This document shows, in pieces, positions 35,209-45,464 of a stretch of DNA of 64,000 nt. A program made the translations under genes and the position numbers. This DNA is from Azoarcus sp. L1K30 (GTDB lineage Bacteria; Pseudomonadota; Gammaproteobacteria; Burkholderiales; Rhodocyclaceae). Numbering within the stretch: the first letter of the stretch is position 1; every line of letters begins with the position of its first letter. The stretch spans positions 4,521,476-4,585,475 of the forward strand of contig NZ_JAGRRD010000001.1 of assembly GCF_018122735.1 (NCBI RefSeq). Reading direction: 5' to 3'. The notes beneath the pieces are model-generated. The model had not been told where the DNA came from, searched no databases, and saw nothing but the letters and a program-made list of their open reading frames with translations.

Positions 35209-37118
35209 TGGCCCACGTCTCTGACCTCATCGCGACCGATATCGATCAGTACCTGAAGAACCACGAACACAAGAGTCTGTTGCGCTTCATCACCTGTGGC
35301 AGTGTGGATGACGGCAAGAGTTCGCTCATCGGGCGCCTGCTCTATGAGTCCAAGATGCTCTTCGAGGATCAGCTCGCCGCCATAGAGGCGGACTCGAAGA
35401 AATGGGGTACGCAGGGCGAGGCGATCGATTTCGCCCTGCTCGTGGATGGACTGGCTGCCGAGCGCGAGCAGGGCATCACTATCGACGTCGCCTACCGCTT
35501 CTTCTCCACTGACAGGCGCAAGTTCATCGTGGCCGATACGCCGGGGCACGAGCAATATACCCGCAACATGGTGACCGGGGCGTCGACGGCCGATGCCGCA
35601 ATCGTCATGGTCGATGCGCGCAAGGGCGTGCTGACGCAGACGCGGAGACACACTTATCTGGTGTCCCTGATCGGCATCCGGCATGTGGTGGTGGCGATCA
35701 ACAAGATGGATCTGGTCGACTACGCCGAGCCGGTCTTTTCGAAGATTGTCGATGACTATCTCGAGTTCGCTCGCCAGATCGGATTGCAGGATGTGACCTT
35801 CATCCCGATGTCTGCGGTCAAGGGGGACAACATCACGGCCCCGAGCGAGCGTACGCCCTGGTACCACGGTCCGACGCTGATGGCTTACCTGGAGACGGTC
35901 GAGATCGACGAGATGCGCATGCAGCGGGCTGCGTTCCGATTGCCGGTGCAGTGGGTCAACCGGCCCGATCTCGATTTCAGGGGCTTTGCCGGGACGATTG
36001 CCGGCGGCAGCGTTCGCCCGGGAGACCGGGTGAGAGTCCAGCCCTCGGGCAAGGAAAGCACGGTGGCGCGAATCGTTACGCGTGATGGCGATCTCGACGA
36101 GGCGGTTGTCGGGCAGTCGGTCACGCTCACCCTGGCCGACGAGATCGACATCTCGCGCGGCGACATGATCTCGAATGCGCTCGCACCTGCCGCCACCGCG
36201 GATCAGTTCGAAGTGGTGATCGTGTGGATGAGCGAGGAGCCGCTCCTGGCGGGGCGTCCTTACCTGTTGAAGATCGGTACGCGAACGGTGACCGCAACGG
36301 TGACGGACATCAAGTATCAGGTCAATGTCAATACGCTGGAGCATGTCGCCGCGAAGAAGCTCGAACTCAATGCCATCGGTGTATGCAACATCAGTCTGGA
36401 CCGGGTGATTCCGTTCGACCCCTATGCCGAGAATCGCGATACCGGTGGCTTCATCCTCATCGACCGGCTGGCGAACGGCACTGTCGGTGCCGGCCTGATC
36501 CATTTTGCCCTGCGTCGATCGCACAACATTCATCTGCAGCACGTCGATGTCGACAAGGCCGCGCGGGCCTCGATCAAGGGTCAGACGCCTTGCGTGCTCT
36601 GGTTCACCGGTCTGTCGGGCGCCGGCAAATCGACCGTGGCGAATCTGGTCGAAAAGCGCTTGCTCGCAGCCGGAAAGCACACCTATCTGCTCGATGGTGA
36701 CAATGTGCGCCACGGCCTCAACAAAGATCTCGGCTTTACCGATGCGGACCGCGTGGAGAATATCCGGCGGGTGGCGGAGGTTGCGCGCTTGATGGTCGAT
36801 GCCGGTCTGGTGGTGCTGACCGCCTTCATCTCGCCTTTCCGGGCCGAGCGCAAGATGGCGCGTGGGCTGGTGCAGGAAGGGGAGTTCCTGGAGGTCTTCG
36901 TCGATGCGCCGCTGCACGTCGTCGAGCAGCGCGATGTCAAAGGACTGTACAAGAAGGCGAGAAGTGGCGACCTGAAGAATTTCACCGGAATCGATTCGCC
37001 TTACGAGGTGCCGGAAAGCCCGGAGATCCGGCTTGACACCTCGACGATGACACCCGATGAAGCGGCTGACGCCGTGATCCGGGCGCTGACCGCGCGGGGG
37101 CTGCTGGGGGAGGGATGA
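35208..37118 (+). CDS. cysNC: Bifunctional sulfate adenylyltransferase subunit 1 / adenylylsulfate kinase (CysN-CysC)
   Basis: A 636-residue fusion. Residues 1 to about 445 are the CysN GTPase of the translation-factor class, with [16 protein letters not shown] (P-loop), [17 protein letters not shown] and NKMDLVD. From about residue 460 the APS kinase domain begins, [17 protein letters not shown], ending near [22 protein letters not shown]. Together with CysD it makes APS and then PAPS. PAPS is both an assimilation intermediate and the sulfo donor for sulfotransferases, such as the one at 3073-3852. A perfect hairpin follows at 37157-37181. Confidence 0.95.
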   Translation: MAHVSDLIATDIDQYLKNHEHKSLLRFITCGSVDDGKSSLIGRLLYESKMLFEDQLAAIEADSKKWGTQGEAIDFALLVDGLAAEREQGITIDVAYRFFSTDRRKFIVADTPGHEQYTRNMVTGASTADAAIVMVDARKGVLTQTRRHTYLVSLIGIRHVVVAINKMDLVDYAEPVFSKIVDDYLEFARQIGLQDVTFIPMSAVKGDNITAPSERTPWYHGPTLMAYLETVEIDEMRMQRAAFRLPVQWVNRPDLDFRGFAGTIAGGSVRPGDRVRVQPSGKESTVARIVTRDGDLDEAVVGQSVTLTLADEIDISRGDMISNALAPAATADQFEVVIVWMSEEPLLAGRPYLLKIGTRTVTATVTDIKYQVNVNTLEHVAAKKLELNAIGVCNISLDRVIPFDPYAENRDTGGFILIDRLANGTVGAGLIHFALRRSHNIHLQHVDVDKAARASIKGQTPCVLWFTGLSGAGKSTVANLVEKRLLAAGKHTYLLDGDNVRHGLNKDLGFTDADRVENIRRVAEVARLMVDAGLVVLTAFISPFRAERKMARGLVQEGEFLEVFVDAPLHVVEQRDVKGLYKKARSGDLKNFTGIDSPYEVPESPEIRLDTSTMTPDEAADAVIRALTARGLLGEG

Positions 37119-37156
37119 CAGCGCCCTTCAGGACGCTGCATATTTGACGGATGATG

Positions 37157-37181
37157 ACGGCCCGCGCGGTATGCGGGCCGT
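37157..37181. terminator. Bidirectional terminator-like hairpin between cysNC and argB
   Basis: ACGGCCCGC and GCGGGCCGT form a perfect 9-bp stem with a seven-base loop. It lies between the convergent cysNC and argB genes. Neither side has a strong T-run, so efficiency is uncertain; a bidirectional terminator is the natural reading. Confidence 0.6.
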
Positions 37182-37189
37182 CTTGCTGT

Positions 37190-38194
<1,005 letters not shown>

Positions 38195-38614
38195 TCAGTC
38201 GATTGCCAGACGCTTGGCTTGTGCAGCGAGCTTTTTCGGCAGGCTCAGTTCGAGCACACCATCATTGAACTTGGCACTCGCCTTGGCCTCGTCCACATCC
38301 TGCCCGAGCTGGAAGCTGCGCGAGACCTTGCCGAAGTAGCGCTCGGTGCGCAGCACGCGTTCGCCATCCTTGACTTCCTTGTCCTGCTTGCGTTCGGCAC
38401 TGATCGACACCACGGGGCCGTCGATATGGACGTGGATGTCTTCCTTCTTCATGCCCGGCAGTTCGGCGTGTACGTCGTAGCCTTCGGCGTTCTCCTTGAC
38501 ATCGACGCGCATCTGCGGTGCTTCGGTGTTGGTGCCCTGGCCAAAATCGACCGGGCGTACGAAGAATCCACGGAACAGATCATCGAGTGGATCACGACGG
38601 GTCAGGTTGTTCAT
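38195..38614 (-). CDS. Hsp20/alpha-crystallin family small heat-shock protein
   Basis: The 139-residue protein is a holdase that binds unfolding proteins in the cytoplasm. The alpha-crystallin domain runs from about residue 37 (VDVKENAEGYDVHAELPGMK) to about 130, with RSFQLGQDVDEAKASAKFNDGVLEL and the C-terminal LPKK. The N-terminus MNNLTRRDPLDDLFRGFFV is typical of bacterial class A proteins. It has its own sigma-32 type promoter (38663-38693) and intrinsic terminator (38146-38171), so it is a single-gene unit induced by heat. Confidence 0.96.
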   Translation of the reverse strand: MNNLTRRDPLDDLFRGFFVRPVDFGQGTNTEAPQMRVDVKENAEGYDVHAELPGMKKEDIHVHIDGPVVSISAERKQDKEVKDGERVLRTERYFGKVSRSFQLGQDVDEAKASAKFNDGVLELSLPKKLAAQAKRLAID

Positions 38615-38662
38615 CTTCGCTCTCCTTGTCTTGGTAGTCGCCGGGGTCGTCCGGCTTCACCA

Positions 38663-38693
38663 CAAATATAGGGGCGCGGCAAGTAGTTTCAAG
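38663..38693 (-). promoter_or_regulatory. Sigma-32 (RpoH) type promoter of hsp20
   Basis: On the minus strand CTTGAAA (38693-38687), a 12-base spacer and CCCCTATAT (from 38674) match the heat-shock consensus CTTGAAA/CCCCATnT. The hsp20 start codon follows about 50 bases downstream of the -10 box. Confidence 0.85.
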
Positions 38694-38754
38694 GGCGAAT
38701 TTGGGCATCCATCCGTCACACGCCTGGGCGGCAGTATCGTGCGCAGCGGCAGGC

Positions 38755-39192
38755 TCAGGCTGGCTGCGAGCCGCCGAGGTCCACGAATGCCCACAAAGGC
38801 ACGTGCACTCCTGCCCAGAATGTGGCCGATTCGCGCAGGATTTGCAGTAGGGTCTCGAAGTCCTCGCGATGGTGTTCACGAAACGCACCGGCCCGTTCCA
38901 GTACCACGATATGTCCCGGGGCTGTGCGCCAGCTCAGATCGTCCAGGCAGTCCGCGAGTGCGTCCCAGTTGCAGCCGAACCAATCGGGAAAATCGAGCCC
39001 CTTTGCGATCTGCTCGAGCAAGGCGCGCTTGTCCGCGCATGCGCCGAGATCGATGCGGGCACAGGAGAAGCCCAGCGCGGTGGCGGCGGCAGCGATTCGG
39101 TTGGCGCTGTCCGGCGGCAGCGGGCGCACGCCGGCGCGACTGCAATCGGCAAGCAGCGTGGTCAAAGGGATGGGGGGAGTGGATGCATTCAT
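38755..39192 (-). CDS. Barstar family ribonuclease inhibitor
   Basis: The 145-residue protein has the barstar fold signatures FPDWFGCNWDALADCLDDLSW in the middle (the acidic helix that plugs a barnase active site) and a C-terminal VHVPLWAFVDLGG. It has no signal peptide and acts in the cytoplasm. The gene overlaps the stop of the RNase gene by four bases (ATGA), the usual order toxin then immunity. It would protect the cell from the RNase before that protein is exported. Confidence 0.92.
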   Translation of the reverse strand: MNASTPPIPLTTLLADCSRAGVRPLPPDSANRIAAAATALGFSCARIDLGACADKRALLEQIAKGLDFPDWFGCNWDALADCLDDLSWRTAPGHIVVLERAGAFREHHREDFETLLQILRESATFWAGVHVPLWAFVDLGGSQPA

Positions 39193-39566
39193 GGGCGGGG
39201 CGATATCCGACGGAAGCTGCGATAGTGGTCACCCGTGTAATAGTAGATCTCGGGCGGCTCGCCGCCGGTCACGATACGCCGCGCGCCGCGGTCCGGTGAT
39301 CCGGGCGTGGGAACGGTGTATTCGCGATAGTAGCCACGCGGCTTTTCGGGCAGCATGCGTTCGCGGTTTTGAAAGACGCTGCCGTCCTTGCGATACGGGA
39401 AGGGGCCGCCGGCGCGAATGAGCGCGAGGGTGGTCGTGGCTTCCGGCGGGAGGTCTGCCGCGTCTGCTGTGCCTTGCGCCGTCGGGTTGCAGGCGGCGAG
39501 GGCCACCAGCAGGGGGGCGAGGCCGAGTGCCCGACGCAGGCCCTTCAGAAATCGGCTGCTGATCAT
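39189..39566 (-). CDS. Secreted barnase-type guanyl-specific ribonuclease (lipoprotein)
   Basis: The 125-residue protein has a lipobox LAAC at Cys26 after a basic and hydrophobic signal, so it is probably exported and lipidated. The mature domain matches the barnase/RNase N1-T1 fold: FPYRKDGSVFQNRERMLP, then YYREYTV (catalytic Glu), RGARRIV (Arg) and TGDHYRSF (His), all present. It is coupled by four-base overlaps to the TPR/receiver gene upstream and the barstar gene downstream. The biological target of this RNase (nutrition, competition, eDNA/RNA of the matrix) is unknown. Confidence 0.9.
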   Translation of the reverse strand: MISSRFLKGLRRALGLAPLLVALAACNPTAQGTADAADLPPEATTTLALIRAGGPFPYRKDGSVFQNRERMLPEKPRGYYREYTVPTPGSPDRGARRIVTGGEPPEIYYYTGDHYRSFRRISPRP

Positions 39567-41239
39567 CTGCGGCCATTGCCCGCGCGGAACAGGGCGGCCT
39601 TGTCCGCTGTATCGACAATGCGTTCGGGGCGGATGCCGTAGCGCTTGATCAGCCCGTGCATGAATTCGCTGATCGCACTGAGCCGGTTGCTGGCCGGCGA
39701 GAGCTTGCGCGCGCGATCGATCAATGCCCGCGCCTGCTTGGCGAAGGCCTCGTTCCAGCCCCGGTGTTCGATGTGTCGCAGCAAGGCGAGTGCCGCGTTG
39801 AACAGAACATGCGGATTGCCGGGCATCTTGCGTGCCGCATTCATCATTTCCGCCACCGCACCGTCAAAATCGCCGGCATGCGCTTTCTCCGCTCCGACCG
39901 AGATCAGTTCCTTTACTTCGTTCTGGATACGTTGCTCGATGTCCTTCGACAGGCTCTCGAGGCCGCGGGACTTGAGCAGTGCACGGGTGCTCTCTACGGT
40001 GCGCTCATCGGCCGAGGTGCGCAGAATATCCATCACCATCTCGCTGCCGGCGTCACCGAGCTTCTGGTCGAAACATGCCTTGATCAACTCCTGCTTGAGG
40101 CCAACCGACATACTGGCCGCACCGCGTGCAGCCTTGGCAGCGCCCAGTAAGGCATCACGGGCGCCGGCTGCATTTCCGGTGTGGGAATGCAGCATCGCGC
40201 TGGACAGGGCCTTGCACAGGTCGGCCTTGGGCTGACCACCCATGGAGCGCTCGAGGTCGTTGATCGTGGCGCTCGCGCTATCGGGGCGATTCATCGCCAA
40301 CTGGGCTTGAACCAGACGGACATGGTCCTCCGGGTCACGAAAGTCCGAGTACTTGCCCTTGCGCACCACCTCCGCCAGGGCAGCCTCTGCCGCAGGCGCA
40401 TCATTGATCGCCAGCGACAGCTCGCCGAGGTGGCGAAGCCGCCGGAGCCGGTAGGGGGAGCGTTCGGTGGCGGTGCGCAGCACGTCGCGCGCCACCTCCG
40501 GGCTGCCGGTTTCCTCGCGTATGCGGGCCAGCAGGTCGTAGGCGGCGATGAAGTTGTCGTTTTCCGCGATCAGCTCGCCAAGGATCTCAGTGGCCTCCGC
40601 CGTCTTCTTCTGCAGATGAAGCGCACGCGCCAGGCCCAAGCGTGCCCACGGGATGTACTTGCCCTGCAGGATTTCACGATAGAGGGTTTCCGCTTCGCTG
40701 ATCTGGCCGGCGGCGACGTGCAGCTCTGCCTGCAGGCGCATCAGATCGACGATGTAGAGCGGAAAGTCATCCATGGCTTTCTTGCAGTAGGCGATGGCAT
40801 CGACCAAGTCGCCAATGGCCATCAGCCGCCACGCGGGCACGAACGCGTCGCGCTTGTCCAGCGCGCGCAGCAGTCGCGCGCGCAGCGCTTCGGCGGCCAG
40901 CGGCTTGAGAATGTAGTCATTGGGTGCGAGCTCTGCCGTGCTGACGATTCGCTCGTAGTTGCGCTCGCTGGAGATCATCACGAACAGGGTGTCGAGCGGG
41001 ATGACATCGTGGGTGCGTAGATCTTCGAGCAGATGCTGTCCGTCCTGGCCATCGCCGAGGTTGTATTCGCACAGGATCAGGTCGTAGCGTTGTTCGCGCA
41101 GGCGCCGCACCGCCATACCCGCCGACACCGCGAACTGGACCTCGTCCATGCCGATCGACGCCAGCATCGCGCGAAGCTGCGTCCGCATGGTGGGCTGGCT
41201 TTCGATGACGAGAACGCGGAGTTGGTCGAGTGAGGCCAT
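39563..41239 (-). CDS. Response-regulator-like (pseudo-receiver) protein with TPR domain
   Basis: A 558-residue protein. Residues 6-120 have the receiver fold, but the acidic pocket reads VLVIESQ (Glu13-Ser14 instead of Asp-Asp) and the phosphoacceptor position in LILCEYNLGDG is Glu58 rather than Asp. The later YILKPL keeps the conserved Lys. The rest consists of many TPR-like helix pairs (ADLYRE-type segments such as AETLYREILQGKYIPWARLGLARA). It would be a phosphorylation-independent scaffold. The ATG at 41239 is chosen from a frame open to 41497; the ribosome site is weak. Confidence 0.85.
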   Translation of the reverse strand: MASLDQLRVLVIESQPTMRTQLRAMLASIGMDEVQFAVSAGMAVRRLREQRYDLILCEYNLGDGQDGQHLLEDLRTHDVIPLDTLFVMISSERNYERIVSTAELAPNDYILKPLAAEALRARLLRALDKRDAFVPAWRLMAIGDLVDAIAYCKKAMDDFPLYIVDLMRLQAELHVAAGQISEAETLYREILQGKYIPWARLGLARALHLQKKTAEATEILGELIAENDNFIAAYDLLARIREETGSPEVARDVLRTATERSPYRLRRLRHLGELSLAINDAPAAEAALAEVVRKGKYSDFRDPEDHVRLVQAQLAMNRPDSASATINDLERSMGGQPKADLCKALSSAMLHSHTGNAAGARDALLGAAKAARGAASMSVGLKQELIKACFDQKLGDAGSEMVMDILRTSADERTVESTRALLKSRGLESLSKDIEQRIQNEVKELISVGAEKAHAGDFDGAVAEMMNAARKMPGNPHVLFNAALALLRHIEHRGWNEAFAKQARALIDRARKLSPASNRLSAISEFMHGLIKRYGIRPERIVDTADKAALFRAGNGRR

Positions 41240-41381
41240 GGACAGGGGGTCCGTTGTGCGCTGGATGCAGGAGAAAGCGATAACGAAGCTTACGGCATCC
41301 GCGGCCAGAATCTTGAGTGAAATGCATACCGCTCGATCCGCATCAGGGGCAGCGCCAGGCGCTGTCGCGGCTGTTGCGTCA

Positions 41382-43202
41382 TCAGCCGGTTTCGGCAACC
41401 ACGCGCAATATATCCTCTCCGTATGCTTCGAGCTTGCGGTCGCCGATGCCGGTGATTCCGCCCAGGGCAGCCATGCAGTCCGGACGGGCGAGTGCAATTT
41501 CGCGCAAGGTGGCGTCGTGGAAGATCACGTAGGCAGGTACGTTGCGCTCCTTGGCCAGCGCGGCGCGCCATGCTCGCAGGCTGTCGAACAGGGTGGTCGG
41601 GATGCCGCCGGGGATGTCGAGCCGCGCGGCACTGCGCCGGCTTTTGCCGCGCGTCTTCTCAGTGGGCAGCCTGAGCAGGAATTCGGCTTCGCCGCGCAGG
41701 AGCGGACGCGCAAGGTCGGTGAGTGCAAGCGCGTTGTAGCGTTCGTGGTCCACCGCAACCAGTTCGCGCGCCACCAGTTGCCTGAACACCGTGCGCCAGC
41801 GCTTCTCGTCGAGCTCGCTGCCGATGCCGAAGGTGCTGATCTGCTCGTGGCCGCGTTCGAGCACTTTTTCGGTACGTTCGCCGCGCAACACGTCGATGAG
41901 GTGCCCGGCGCCGTAGCGCTGACCGGTCCGATAGACGCAGGACAACGCCTTGCGCGCCGCGTCGGTGGCATCCCATGTCTGTGGCGGACTGAGGCAGTTG
42001 TCGCAGTTGCCGCATGGTTCGGCGCTCTCGCCGAAATAGGCAAGCAGGTGCTGGCGGCGACAGCTCGTTGCCTCGACAAGACCAACCAGGACCTCGAGCC
42101 GGTTTCGCGCCAGGCGTTTGAACTCCTCGCTGCCTTCGGACTCGTCGATCATGCGACGTTGCTGGACCACGTCCTGCGCGCCCCAGGCCATCCACGCCTG
42201 CGCTGGAAGGCCGTCGCGCCCGCCGCGGCCGGTTTCCTGATAATAGCCTTCGATCGAGCGCGGAAGGTCGAGGTGGGCGACGAAGCGCACGTCGGGCTTG
42301 TCGATGCCCATGCCGAAGGCAATGGTCGCCACCATCACGATCCCGTCCTCACGCAGGAAGCGGTTCTGATGATGTGCCCGCAGCTCCTGGCCGAGGCCGG
42401 CGTGATAGGGAAGCGCGTTGATGCCCTGTTCCTGCAGCCAGGCGGCCGTTTCCTCGACCTTGCGCCGCGACAGGCAATAGACGATGCCGGCGTCGGAGGG
42501 GTATTCCTCGCGGATGAAGCCGAGCAGTTGGCGGCGCGGATCGTCCTTCTCCACGATGGTGTAACGGATATTGGGCCGGTCGAAGCTCGAGATGAAACGA
42601 CGTGCCCCGTCCAGGCGCAGGCGGGTGGCGATCTCTTCGCGCGTCTGCCGATCGGCGGTCGCCGTGAGCGCAAGGCGTGGAATGGACGGGTAGCGCTCGG
42701 GCAGGATGGAAAGCTGCAGGTATTCGGGGCGGAAGTCGTGTCCCCATTGCGACACGCAGTGGGCTTCGTCGATGGCGAAAAGCGACAGGCGGTTGGTATC
42801 GCGCAGATGGTCCAGCTGGTCGAGAAAGCGCGGCGTCATCAGGCGCTCGGGCGCGACATAGAGCAGGTCGAGGCTGCCGTCGTAGAGCGCACGCTCGACC
42901 GCGCGCGCCGTATCCGCATCCAGGCTCGAGTTCAGAAAGGCCGCGCTGACGCCGGCTTCGACCAGCGCGCTGACCTGGTCATGCATCAGCGCGATCAGGG
43001 GCGAGACCACGATGGCCGTGCCCTCCCGCATCAGTGCGGGAACCTGATAGCACAGGGACTTGCCGCCGCCAGTCGGCATCAGCACCAGGGCATCGCCGCC
43101 GCCTGCAACGTGGTCGACGACGGCACCCTGCTCACCGCGAAAGGCGGTATAGCCGAAAACGTGTTCCAGTATGTGAAGGGCGGAGGGGGCTTGCGTGGCC
43201 AT
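41382..43202 (-). CDS. recQ: ATP-dependent DNA helicase RecQ
   Basis: The 606-residue protein unwinds DNA 3'-5' in RecF-pathway repair. Motif I is [16 protein letters not shown], motif II is [17 protein letters not shown], motif VI is [14 protein letters not shown]. The Zn-binding Cys cluster [10 protein letters not shown] is followed by a winged helix (RQC), and the HRDC domain near the C-terminus ends [12 protein letters not shown]. Normal length. Downstream on the same strand, 142 bp away, is the receiver-TPR gene. Confidence 0.97.
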   Translation of the reverse strand: MATQAPSALHILEHVFGYTAFRGEQGAVVDHVAGGGDALVLMPTGGGKSLCYQVPALMREGTAIVVSPLIALMHDQVSALVEAGVSAAFLNSSLDADTARAVERALYDGSLDLLYVAPERLMTPRFLDQLDHLRDTNRLSLFAIDEAHCVSQWGHDFRPEYLQLSILPERYPSIPRLALTATADRQTREEIATRLRLDGARRFISSFDRPNIRYTIVEKDDPRRQLLGFIREEYPSDAGIVYCLSRRKVEETAAWLQEQGINALPYHAGLGQELRAHHQNRFLREDGIVMVATIAFGMGIDKPDVRFVAHLDLPRSIEGYYQETGRGGRDGLPAQAWMAWGAQDVVQQRRMIDESEGSEEFKRLARNRLEVLVGLVEATSCRRQHLLAYFGESAEPCGNCDNCLSPPQTWDATDAARKALSCVYRTGQRYGAGHLIDVLRGERTEKVLERGHEQISTFGIGSELDEKRWRTVFRQLVARELVAVDHERYNALALTDLARPLLRGEAEFLLRLPTEKTRGKSRRSAARLDIPGGIPTTLFDSLRAWRAALAKERNVPAYVIFHDATLREIALARPDCMAALGGITGIGDRKLEAYGEDILRVVAETG

Positions 43203-43249
43203 CGGGCGTCAGTTTAACCGCATCGGCGCGGCGCAGTCGGCCGGGCGGC

Positions 43250-43750
43250 TCAACGGTCGTCCCCGCTGGCGCGAATGCGGGCGATCAGGTTTGTTGTCGA
43301 ACGATCGAATTCGAACGGAATGGAATGGACCTGCCCCCCACGGGCCCGTACCGCGGCCGCGCCAACAATGGCTTCCGGCGCCCAGTCGCCGCCCTTGACC
43401 AGGATGTCCGGGCGCGCGGACAGAATGCACTCGAGCGGCGTGTCGGCATCGAACCACGTCACGAGGTCGACGCTTTCCAGTGCAGCCATGACCGCCACGC
43501 GGTCTTCCAGCGCGTTGATCGGACGTTCTCCGTCCTTGCCAAGACGCTTGACCGACGCGTCGGTATTGAGCGCCACGACCATGGCCGCACCCAGCGATCG
43601 GGCCTGCGCGAGGTAGGTCACATGCCCTCGATGCAGGATGTCGAAGCAGCCGTTGGTGAAGACCAGCGGCCTGGGCAGTTGCGCGCAGCGCATGGCCAGT
43701 GTTTCGGGGGCGCAGAGCTTGGATTCGAAGGACGGGCGAGGATAGGTCAT
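43250..43750 (-). CDS. rfaE2: D-glycero-beta-D-manno-heptose 1-phosphate adenylyltransferase
   Basis: The 166-residue nucleotidyltransferase transfers AMP to heptose-1-phosphate, making ADP-heptose for lipopolysaccharide core. Motifs are VFTNGCFDILHRGHVTYL, containing the HxGH loop, and the later RPDILVKGGDW. It is the free-standing form of the HldE C-terminal domain, as usual in betaproteobacteria. The ATG at 43750 is used; 43765 is a nearby alternative, and the frame continues to 44434 through unrelated sequence. Confidence 0.94.
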   Translation of the reverse strand: MTYPRPSFESKLCAPETLAMRCAQLPRPLVFTNGCFDILHRGHVTYLAQARSLGAAMVVALNTDASVKRLGKDGERPINALEDRVAVMAALESVDLVTWFDADTPLECILSARPDILVKGGDWAPEAIVGAAAVRARGGQVHSIPFEFDRSTTNLIARIRASGDDR

Positions 43751-43828
43751 GAAGCAGTGCAGCATGAATGGCCGGGGCACGATTGTAACCGCAGCGCCAG
43801 CGCAGCTGTCGCATCTGCCGCGGTGGAC

Positions 43829-43834
43829 TAGAAT
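43829..43834 (+). promoter_or_regulatory. Possible -10 box of ampD
   Basis: TAGAAT stands 33 bases before the ampD TTG, in the 117-bp divergent gap between rfaE2 and ampD. No good -35 hexamer is present at 16-18 bases, so this is weak. Confidence 0.3.
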
Positions 43835-43867
43835 TCCTCCCCCGTTCATCCATTGCGGGGTTCCACA

Positions 43868-44446
43868 TTGACGGAGAAAAGCTCGAAGGGGTGGCTGCGC
43901 GGCGTCAGACGGGTCGTGTCGCCCAATTTCGATGCGCGGCCGGCGGGCGAGCGCGTGTCGCTCATCGTCATCCACGCCATCAGCCTGCCGCCCGACCGGT
44001 TCGGCGGGCCGGGCGTGGTGCAGCTGTTCACCAATACCCTCGATCCTGCCGAGGACCCCTACTATGAAACGATCCGGCACTTGCGCGTATCCGCGCATTT
44101 CTTCATCCGCCGCGACGGCGAACTGATCCAGTTCGTGCCCACCGAGGCGCGTGCGTGGCACGCCGGGGTGTCGAGCTGGCGGGGGCGCGAACGCTGCAAT
44201 GACTTTTCGATCGGTGTCGAGCTTGAAGGCTGCGACCGTCTTCCCTTCGAACTGGCGCAGTACGACGCGCTCGATCGTTTGCTCAAACGCCTGCTGCGGC
44301 GCTATCCGACGGCTGAAATCGCCGGCCATTCCGACATCGCGCCGGGTCGAAAGACGGACCCAGGGCCTTGCTTTGACTGGGGGCGACTGCGAGTTGTGGC
44401 ACATTCGCAACATCACGCTTTTGACAAAAGTCAATCAGATCAATAG
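43868..44446 (+). CDS. ampD: 1,6-anhydro-N-acetylmuramyl-L-alanine amidase AmpD
   Basis: The 192-residue zinc amidase cleaves anhydro-muropeptides in the cytoplasm during peptidoglycan recycling. Zn ligands: His in VIHAISLPP, His and Asp in AGHSDIAPGRKTDPGPCFDW. The PNFDARPAG and SAHFFIRRDGEL segments are family marks. No ATG is available; TTG at 43868 gives the usual N-terminus, and TTG at 43853 is the alternative. A strong sigma-70 type promoter overlaps the 3' end of this gene and reads into the following leader. Normal length. Confidence 0.93.
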   Translation: MTEKSSKGWLRGVRRVVSPNFDARPAGERVSLIVIHAISLPPDRFGGPGVVQLFTNTLDPAEDPYYETIRHLRVSAHFFIRRDGELIQFVPTEARAWHAGVSSWRGRERCNDFSIGVELEGCDRLPFELAQYDALDRLLKRLLRRYPTAEIAGHSDIAPGRKTDPGPCFDWGRLRVVAHSQHHAFDKSQSDQ

Positions 44447-44449
44447 ACT
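44421..44449 (+). promoter_or_regulatory. Sigma-70 type promoter at the end of ampD
   Basis: TTGACA at 44421-44426, a 17-base spacer and TAGACT at 44444-44449 make a near-consensus promoter. The -10 box overlaps the ampD stop TAG. Transcription from about 44456 would give a leader of about 275 nt before the transglycosylase ATG at 44731. Confidence 0.75.
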
Positions 44450-44455
44450 CCGCTC

Positions 44456-44730
44456 GCATTGCATCGCAGCATTCTTGCAAATCCATCAATTTCGGTGCGT
44501 TGCCATCCGTCGCATTGTGACGAGGCACTTTCAGTCATGAACATGCGCACCGCGGGATAGGGGTCTGGTTGCGGCCCCCGTCTTACACCTACTGGCGACC
44601 GAGCGATTCGCACGGCTTCGCGGCTTACCGGCCCCGACGCCGCCCCCATTCCGGGTGACCACCCCGGGTTTGTCGCGGTTCTTACCAGAACCCGATCGCG
44701 ATCTGCTCTGGCCACAGCATGGAGGGCAGC
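44456..44730 (+). ncRNA. Candidate structured 5' leader of the lytic transglycosylase gene
   Basis: The leader has no convincing reading frame. It contains several possible hairpins: GGGG...CCCC around 44554-44580, CCGGGT-GACC-ACCCCGG near 44656, and GGTTCT-TACC-AGAACC near 44678, followed by CGATCGCGATC. I do not recognise a known riboswitch class. The function (attenuation, thermosensor, protein-binding site) is open. Confidence 0.4.
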
Positions 44731-45438
44731 ATGAAAAACGCAACGTCTGTTGAGCGTATCTGGCGAACTGCCGGTACGGGTTTGTTTCGTATGGTCCATG
44801 GCAGTTTGCTTGCCCTTGGTCTGGTGGCCGTGGTGTTCATCGGCTCCGGCCGCTTCGACGAGGAGCGGACCACGTCCTTCGATGCGCTGGTGTCCGAGGC
44901 GAGTGCGGCAGAAGTGCCTCAGACCGCGTCGGCGCCGGTTGCCGTCGCCGCGCCCGAGACTGAAGAGGATCTGGCGCTGTCGCGGGAGATGTCCCGCGTT
45001 CGCGACTGGGTGTCGCGCCGCTACAAGGTGTCCACCGTCGCGCTCGAACCGGTGCTGCAGGCGGCCGAAGAGGCGGGCAAGCATGTGGGAATCGATCCCT
45101 TGCTGATCGTTGCGGTCATGGCGGTCGAATCGAGCTTCAATCCCTTTGCCGAGAGTCAGGCCGGTGCACAGGGCTTGATGCAGGTGATTCCGCGCTTTCA
45201 CATGGACAAGATCGGTGATGATGGCGGCAAGGATGCCCTGTTCGACCCCGAGCTCAATGTGCGCGTCGGCACCCTGGTCCTGCAGGAGGGGCTGCGCCGC
45301 TACGGCAGCTTGCAGTCGGCCCTGCAATACTACGGCGGAGCATTGAGTGATCCAGCTGCGGCCTATGCGCGCAAGGTGCTGGCCATGAAGCAGCGCCTCA
45401 ATACGGCCGCTGGGCGTAAGGCCGGCAGCGCAGCCTGA
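44731..45438 (+). CDS. Lytic transglycosylase (SLT domain)
   Basis: The 235-residue protein has an N-terminal hydrophobic segment (LLALGLVAVVFIGSG) that is a signal anchor or peptide, then an Ala-rich linker and an SLT domain from about residue 115. The catalytic Glu is in AVMAVESSFNP; AGAQGLMQVIP and LQYYGG complete the motif set. It cleaves peptidoglycan to 1,6-anhydromuropeptides, the substrates of AmpD's pathway upstream. The ATG at 44731 is chosen because GGAGGG lies four to five bases before it; 44719 is in frame but covers that site. Confidence 0.92.
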   Translation: MKNATSVERIWRTAGTGLFRMVHGSLLALGLVAVVFIGSGRFDEERTTSFDALVSEASAAEVPQTASAPVAVAAPETEEDLALSREMSRVRDWVSRRYKVSTVALEPVLQAAEEAGKHVGIDPLLIVAVMAVESSFNPFAESQAGAQGLMQVIPRFHMDKIGDDGGKDALFDPELNVRVGTLVLQEGLRRYGSLQSALQYYGGALSDPAAAYARKVLAMKQRLNTAAGRKAGSAA

Positions 45439-45464
45439 TTCGCGCCCCGGCCCCGATCGGTGGC

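Noticed and set aside
35157..36917. 586-codon frame antisense to cysNC
   Set aside because: It mirrors the whole length of a clear CysN-CysC gene, is His/Arg/Asp-rich and matches no family; an artefact of high GC codon use.
41148..43217. 689-codon frame antisense to recQ
   Set aside because: Covers recQ in reverse; no domain recognisable.
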